In this document: positions 5,099 through 9,488 of the stretch, one piece after another
Layout: every line of letters starts with the position of its first letter
How positions within the stretch are numbered: the stretch's first letter is position 1
NCBI GenBank assembly: GCA_025997095.1
Contig: BNUD01000093.1
Span: 1-9,488, forward strand
DNA length: 9,488 bases
DNA from: Betaproteobacteria bacterium
GTDB taxonomy: Bacteria > Pseudomonadota > Gammaproteobacteria > Burkholderiales > Rhodocyclaceae
Direction: 5' to 3'
Made by a program: the position numbers and the translations under genes
The notes under the pieces: generated by a model
Seen by the model: only the letters and a program-made list of their open reading frames with translations
Databases searched by the model: none
Told to the model about the DNA's origin: nothing

Positions 5099-7084
5099 AT
5101 GTCTTTTCAAATACGGCGGATGTTCAACGGGTTTCTGAAAAACATGCTGGCGGCGGTTGCGTGCTGCGTGATGGCGGTTCCGCAATCGCTTGTCGCCGCA
5201 GATGACGCGGGCGGCATGTATCTGTATGTGGGCGAAGCGCGGGTCATCAAACTTCCGGCTCCTGTCAGCAAGGTGGCCATTGGCAATGGAAAGGTGATAT
5301 CGACCGCGACGGTGGCGCCGACTGAATTGCTGATGATTGCCAACGACGCGGGGGAATCTTCGCTGTATCTCTGGCTGGAAAACGGGACAGAGATTCATTA
5401 TTCCGTGCAGGTCGGCGTGAATAATCCCGCCAAAACCTTCGAGCAAATCAGGCGTTTTTTCATCCAGGATAAAAACATTTCGTCCGACCTGATTGGCGAC
5501 CGCGTATTTTTGCAAGGGAATCATCTGACCAAGGAGCAGGAAAGCAAGATAGATGCCTTGCTGAAGGCTTTTCCCAATCAGATTGTGCCGATTTTTGGCG
5601 TTGATGGCGATTTGCAGGAGCGCACGGTCTTTATTCGCGCGCAGGTGGTGGAGATCAAGAAATCGTCTCTGGAACAACTCGGCATTGAGTGGGATCAGCA
5701 CATCAACGGTCCGACAGCGAGCCTGACCAAAGACATTACCGGCGTCAGCGACCATTTTACTTCCACGCCTTTTCAGAGTTATCTGGGGCTGGCGGCCAGC
5801 ATCGCTTCACGCATCAATATCCTGCAAGACAAGGGAGACGCCTACATTGTTGCCGCGCCTCATCTGACCGCGCGTTGCGGCGGCAAGGCGGATTTTACTT
5901 CCGGGGGAGAATTGCCGATTCCCCTGCCCAGCGGTTTGGGACAAACCAGCGTGGAGTACAAGCCTTATGGCATTCGTCTGGCGATTGAGCCGATTTGCGA
6001 CAAACGCGGCAACATCCGCGCCAAGCTGACGGCGGAGGTCAGCCAGATTGACAACGCGGTGACGGTCATGGGGGTGCCGGGGCTGCTTTCGCGCAAGGCG
6101 GAATCGGAACTGGATTTGTTCGACGGTAAAACCATGCTGCTTTCCGGTCTGAGTTCCTTGCAGGCTTCCGAGTCGGTCAGTCAGGTGCCGGGGTTAGGCA
6201 GTATTCCCCTGCTCGGTCATTTGTTCAAGAGCACCTATTTTGACGGCGAACGTTCTGAATTGCTCATTGTCATTACCCCCAGTTTTGTCACGCCGGAGAG
6301 CATGGCGGTACAAAACAGCATTCAACGCCGCGACAGGATCAGCGACAGTCTGGAAGAAAAGTTGATGGATGGCGGCATCAAGCCTTTCAAGGATATTGTG
6401 CCCTCGATTACGGAAATCACCATGCCGTCGCCCGCGCCTGAAAATACGCAAGACACACCGGAGGTTTCGCCGGACGCAACGCCAGTGGACGCAACGCCAG
6501 TGGACGCGAAGACATCCGACGCCGCGCCAGCGGACGAGAAGATATCCGACGCCGCGTTACCCGACGTAAGCGGCGCAATTGCGGAGCCGCCGCCTTTCGC
6601 ATTGAGTTGGCAAGCGCCTGAAAAGGTGCGGACTGGCGATCAATTCAGCGTCGCGGTGCATCTGGAAAACGCGCGGGATTTGCAAAATGTTTCTGTAATC
6701 CTGGGTTTTGACCCTTGGGTTTTGCAAGCGATTTCCATCGAGCAAGGCGATTTTTTCGGGCGGGAAAAATCCGTTTTTCAACAGCATATGGAATCCAGTC
6801 GGGGGAAAGGATACAAACGGGACAGGATTATTGCGTCGATAAAAAAACCTGCGGATAACGCGCGGACTGAAAACACAATCGGCAAGGGCAGCGTGGTGGT
6901 GGTTCATTTTCGCGCGCTCAAACCCGCCAGGGCAACCCCCTTGAAGCTGCTTGAGATTGCGCTGGAACCTGCGTCAACGCCTGCGCTTGCCCTGCCGCCC
7001 GAACCCGCTCTACGTGTTGTGGCGCAAAGCGGGAATCAGGCTTTGCCAAAAGCGCGAAAAACGCTCGCCAGCAATGAACGCTAG
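5099..7084 (+). CDS. cpaC: Tad secretin with C-terminal cohesin-like domain
   Basis: The protein has 661 residues from ATG 5099, which follows GGTGAGG; GTG 5090 and ATG 5120 are alternative in-frame starts. A signal peptide runs to about residue 33 ([15 protein letters not shown]). Residues 40-108 are the pilus secretin N-terminal domain ([20 protein letters not shown], then [16 protein letters not shown]). Residues 112-170 form a second periplasmic domain. The secretin pore domain spans about 175-400, with [15 protein letters not shown], then [20 protein letters not shown], and the hallmark [16 protein letters not shown] at 363-378 followed by ELLIVITP. This makes the outer-membrane channel for the Flp pilus. 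A linker (about 441-498) is rich in Asp, Ala, Pro and Thr. Residues 500-644 then look like a cohesin domain: [43 protein letters not shown]. Usual CpaC proteins end soon after the pore domain, so this is a fusion. It lies 20 bases after cpaB. Confidence 0.9.
   Translation: MSFQIRRMFNGFLKNMLAAVACCVMAVPQSLVAADDAGGMYLYVGEARVIKLPAPVSKVAIGNGKVISTATVAPTELLMIANDAGESSLYLWLENGTEIHYSVQVGVNNPAKTFEQIRRFFIQDKNISSDLIGDRVFLQGNHLTKEQESKIDALLKAFPNQIVPIFGVDGDLQERTVFIRAQVVEIKKSSLEQLGIEWDQHINGPTASLTKDITGVSDHFTSTPFQSYLGLAASIASRINILQDKGDAYIVAAPHLTARCGGKADFTSGGELPIPLPSGLGQTSVEYKPYGIRLAIEPICDKRGNIRAKLTAEVSQIDNAVTVMGVPGLLSRKAESELDLFDGKTMLLSGLSSLQASESVSQVPGLGSIPLLGHLFKSTYFDGERSELLIVITPSFVTPESMAVQNSIQRRDRISDSLEEKLMDGGIKPFKDIVPSITEITMPSPAPENTQDTPEVSPDATPVDATPVDAKTSDAAPADEKISDAALPDVSGAIAEPPPFALSWQAPEKVRTGDQFSVAVHLENARDLQNVSVILGFDPWVLQAISIEQGDFFGREKSVFQQHMESSRGKGYKRDRIIASIKKPADNARTENTIGKGSVVVVHFRALKPARATPLKLLEIALEPASTPALALPPEPALRVVAQSGNQALPKARKTLASNER
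6473..6556 (+). repeat. Short tandem repeats in the secretin linker
   Basis: A 15-base unit, GACGCAACGCCAGTG, occurs exactly twice at 6473-6487 and 6488-6502, with a partial third copy starting at 6503. A second pattern of period 30 follows: GAAGACATCCGACGCCGCG at 6508 and GAAGATATCCGACGCCGCG at 6538, differing at one base. Both units are multiples of three, so changes in copy number keep the frame. They encode [10 protein letters not shown], then a KTSDAA / KISDAA pair. The tract forms a flexible linker between the pore and the cohesin-like domain. Confidence 0.85.
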
Positions 7085-7155
7085 AAACTTTTGTCCATTT
7101 TTCCACTAAAAAAACGCCCTGAAAGGCGAGGGTTCAAACCGGAGCGGATTTTACG

Positions 7156-8967
7156 ATGAACGTACAACGGATTATTGTTCGAACGCCGGAAGGCGGCATT
7201 GATGAATTTACCTTCAATGCCAGGAGTATCGTGATCGGCAAGGATGACGGATGCGATATCGTGATCAAAGGCTGGTCTATCGGCAAGCAACACGCGGAAA
7301 TCCGCTTTACTGAAGAAGGCGCGCATATCCACAGCCGAAACGCGCTGGTGGGGATCGGGGTGAATGGCATTCGCATCAAGGAGTATGGCCCGCTGCTCTC
7401 CAAGGATGAAATCCAGCTTGCGGGTTATTCCATGTTTGTTCTGGCGGGAAAAGAAGGGGAAGGTAAAGCCGATGACGCGCCAAAACGCGATTTTACGAGC
7501 GCGATCATCGCTTCACCGCTTCCAGCCATGTCCGCGCCCATCCTCGCGCCGGAGGCGGCTTTTGACCGGGGCAGGGCGGCGATAGACGCATCAACGCCAG
7601 CCCCCGCTTCGGGCAAGCCGCCAGCGTCAGAGAAAGCCGTGTCTTTGGAGGAAGCGGCTGCACGGGAAGCGCAGGAGCCGCAGCAGGATCACTACATGGA
7701 ATGGCGGTGCAAGGTTCATGGCGCGTTGCTCAAGATGATGGATGTGCGGCGCACGGACATCACGAAGATGAGCGAGGGTGAGTTGGAAACGGCAACCCGT
7801 TTGATGATTGATGTGGTGCTGGAAAGCCTGTCCGGTATTCCCGAAAGGATTGACCGGAAAATACTGGCGGAGCAGGTGTTGCACGAGGCAATCGGGCTAG
7901 GCCCGCTGGAACCGTTGTTGAGCGACGAGAGCGTGACGGAAGTCATGGTGAATGCCTATGATCAGATTTTTGTCGAACGCGCGGGCAAAATTACAAGAAG
8001 CGACGTATTTTTTTCCAGTGACAAGGCGGTGCTGTCGGCGATTGAACGCATTGTTTCTCCTCTGGGGCGCAAAATCGACGAAAGCTCGCCTCTGGTTGAC
8101 GCGCGTCTGAAAGATGGTTCGCGCGTCAATGCGGTGATTCCCCCTCTGGCGTTGAAAGGCCCTTGCATTACCATCCGCAAATTCGCCAAATACCGCCTGT
8201 ATGGTGAGGATTTAATCAAGTTTGGCACCTTGAACGAGGATATGCTGGAATTTTTGTCGTTTTCCGTGCGTCAGGCGCAGAATATTGTCATTTCCGGCGG
8301 TACGGGTTCAGGGAAAACGACGCTCCTGAACATTTTGTCCAATTTCATTCCGAATACGGATCGTATCGTGACGGTTGAGGACGCGGCGGAATTGCGTCTG
8401 CACCAGCCCAATCTGGTATCGCTTGAAGCCAAGCCTCCCAACAGCGAGGGCAAAGGCGCGATTCCCATCCGCGAGCTGGTCAAGAACTGTTTGCGGATGC
8501 GACCGGATCGTATTGTGGTGGGGGAATGTCGTGGCGGCGAGGCGCTGGATATGCTGCAAGCGATGAATACCGGTCACGATGGCTCATTGACGACGGGGCA
8601 CGCCAATTCCGCGCGCGACATGTTGAGTCGGCTGGAAGTCATGGTGTTGATGGCGGGCATGGATTTGCCGGTGACGGCGATCCGCGAGCAGATTGCTTCC
8701 GCCGTCAATCTGATTGTGCAACAGACGCGCTTCAAATGCGGCAGCCGAAAAATCACCTCGATTACGGAAGTGACCGGGGTGGAAGGCGGGCGTATTCAAT
8801 TGCAGGATATTTTCACTTATGTGCGGGATGGTTACGAGCCGGATGGCAAAATCAGGGGGCATTTTTCGGCGACAGGGGCGGTGCCGGAATTTCTGGAAGA
8901 GTTGCGTAGAGCCGGGGTGAAAACCCCTTCGCTGAAAATTTTTGAGGCGACGGGGCAAAATGATTGA
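7156..8967 (+). CDS. cpaF: FHA-CpaF/TadA, secretion ATPase of the Flp pilus
   Basis: The protein has 603 residues from ATG 7156, with GGAG 11 bases upstream. Residues 1-97 are an FHA domain (IVIGKDDGCDIVIKGWSIGK, QHAEI, then VNG). It looks degenerate: the usual GR is GK (28-29) and the phosphothreonine-contact Ser three before His46 is Gly43. A Pro/Ala-rich linker follows (about 115-178). The rest is the CpaF/TadA type II/IV secretion ATPase: Walker A GGTGSGKTT at 381-389 with Lys387, Asp-box TVEDAAEL from 406, Walker B RIVVGECRG with Glu457, and His-box SLTTGHANS with His482. All catalytic motifs are intact. It should form a cytoplasmic hexamer that powers pilus assembly through TadB and TadC. 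FHA-CpaF fusions are known in betaproteobacterial Tad loci. A 71-base gap separates it from cpaC, the largest in the window, and its stop overlaps the tadB start by 8 bases. Confidence 0.93.
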   Translation: MNVQRIIVRTPEGGIDEFTFNARSIVIGKDDGCDIVIKGWSIGKQHAEIRFTEEGAHIHSRNALVGIGVNGIRIKEYGPLLSKDEIQLAGYSMFVLAGKEGEGKADDAPKRDFTSAIIASPLPAMSAPILAPEAAFDRGRAAIDASTPAPASGKPPASEKAVSLEEAAAREAQEPQQDHYMEWRCKVHGALLKMMDVRRTDITKMSEGELETATRLMIDVVLESLSGIPERIDRKILAEQVLHEAIGLGPLEPLLSDESVTEVMVNAYDQIFVERAGKITRSDVFFSSDKAVLSAIERIVSPLGRKIDESSPLVDARLKDGSRVNAVIPPLALKGPCITIRKFAKYRLYGEDLIKFGTLNEDMLEFLSFSVRQAQNIVISGGTGSGKTTLLNILSNFIPNTDRIVTVEDAAELRLHQPNLVSLEAKPPNSEGKGAIPIRELVKNCLRMRPDRIVVGECRGGEALDMLQAMNTGHDGSLTTGHANSARDMLSRLEVMVLMAGMDLPVTAIREQIASAVNLIVQQTRFKCGSRKITSITEVTGVEGGRIQLQDIFTYVRDGYEPDGKIRGHFSATGAVPEFLEELRRAGVKTPSLKIFEATGQND

Positions 8968-9488
8968 AATTGCCTTTGTTTCCCTGATTGCCTTGGGCGT
9001 TGGCGGGCTGTTTTATTTTTCATTGTCGCGCTCTTCCTTTGTTAACGCGGCGCCACGGGTTGAGGAGAAAGGCGGGGTGCGGACTGCGATTCTGCCTTCC
9101 CTGCCCGACAAGAATGTGCTGATTGTGCTGTTTGCCGTGCTTTTGACCGTCACCCTGTGGCTGATTGCCGCGCATCCTCTGGTCTGTTTTCTGGCGGCGG
9201 TCGGCGGCGTGGTCATTCCCAACAAGATTTACGGTTATCTGCGTAAAAAAAGGGCTGCCGTGATCGACAGCCAGGTGCCCGACATTTTATCCATGATGTC
9301 CGGGGCAATGCGTTCCGGCGCGAGTCTCATGGTGTCTCTGGAATCGGTCGCCAAAGATGGTCCCCGCCCCATCAAGCACGAAGTTGACATGATGTTGCGT
9401 GAGGTGCGTCTTGGCATTGATCTGGATAATGCGCTGGATCATCTGGCGGTGCGGGTGCAATCCAGCGAGATGATCATGGTGGCGGCGG
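8960..9488 (+). CDS. tadB: TadB, inner-membrane platform protein, 5' part (cut by window end)
   Basis: ATG 8960 overlaps the cpaF stop (8965-8967) by 8 bases, with GGGG at 8952-8955 as a weak ribosome binding site. This is typical coupling between ATPase and platform genes. The frame is open to the window end, giving 176 codons. Residues 3-23 are a membrane helix (EIAFVSLIALGVGGLFYFSL). A second hydrophobic block at about 52-90 holds one or two more helices. The type II secretion F domain begins near residue 104 (SQVPDILSMMSGAMRSGASL, then EVDMMLREVRLGIDLDNALD). TadB sits in the inner membrane with TadC and couples the ATPase to pilin assembly. The tadC gene would be expected just beyond the window. 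Confidence 0.92.
   Translation, partial: MIEIAFVSLIALGVGGLFYFSLSRSSFVNAAPRVEEKGGVRTAILPSLPDKNVLIVLFAVLLTVTLWLIAAHPLVCFLAAVGGVVIPNKIYGYLRKKRAAVIDSQVPDILSMMSGAMRSGASLMVSLESVAKDGPRPIKHEVDMMLREVRLGIDLDNALDHLAVRVQSSEMIMVAA

Noticed and set aside
5075..5755. A 226-codon minus-strand open frame under the secretin gene
   Set aside because: It lies antisense to a clearly coding gene and shows no domain, signal or ribosome binding site.
7115..7128. Possible terminator hairpin between cpaC and cpaF (CGCC-loop-GGCG)
   Set aside because: The stem has only four pairs and no T-tract follows. The genes on both sides belong to one complex.
7131..7140. GGTTCAAACC resembling a tRNA T-arm or small operator
   Set aside because: No other tRNA parts surround it, and a ten-base imperfect palindrome is expected by chance.
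6590..9488. Search for a dockerin partner of the cohesin-like domain
   Set aside because: No paired calcium-binding DxNxDG-type segments were seen in any protein of the window.

Overview
The window carries most of a Tad (tight adherence, Flp or type IVb/IVc pilus) locus, all on the plus strand. It is cut at both ends: it opens inside a TadG-like gene and closes inside tadB. The organism is most likely a Gram-negative pseudomonadote, probably betaproteobacterial. Supporting signs are an outer-membrane secretin, a lipoprotein with an outer-membrane-type sorting residue, an FHA-CpaF fusion ATPase, TadE and TadG types of that lineage, and a dispersed palindromic repeat (ATTCCCGC...GCGGG) common in such genomes. 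Base composition looks moderate, near half G+C by eye. No genus can be named from this alone.

Layout. 1-921: C-terminal part of a TadG-like protein. 961-1401: small exported protein with four cysteines. 1458-2216: lipoprotein of unknown function. 2219-3067: TadE-like pseudopilin. 3076-3747: exported protein built from two copies of one domain. 3750-4034: small Flp-type prepilin-like protein. 4052-5078: cpaB (rcpC), broken near its 5' end by an 84-bp perfect inverted repeat. 5099-7084: cpaC (rcpA) secretin with a cohesin-like domain added at the C-terminus. 7156-8967: FHA-CpaF/TadA ATPase. 8960-9488: 5' part of tadB. Gaps are short (2 to 71 bases) and the last pair overlaps, so this reads as one operon. 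I see no convincing internal terminator, RNA gene or stretch over 300 bases without a gene.

How the genes fit together (from knowledge of the family). The secretin forms the outer-membrane pore and CpaB is its periplasmic partner. The CpaF/TadA ATPase drives the inner-membrane platform TadB (with TadC, expected just downstream). TadE, TadG and the small pilin-like protein are pilins, minor pilins or pseudopilins, and the prepilin peptidase (TadV/CpaA) is outside the window. The exported four-Cys protein, the lipoprotein and the two-domain protein lie among the minor-pilin genes and are probably envelope accessory factors. No tadZ/cpaE gene lies between the secretin and ATPase genes.

The most notable points are: (1) the 84-bp inverted repeat that replaces the membrane-anchor coding part of cpaB, either a template-switch mutation or a sequencing/assembly chimera; (2) the secretin-cohesin fusion; (3) a palindromic genomic repeat translated as part of a pilin leader; and (4) a domain apparently shared between the lipoprotein and the two-domain exported protein.
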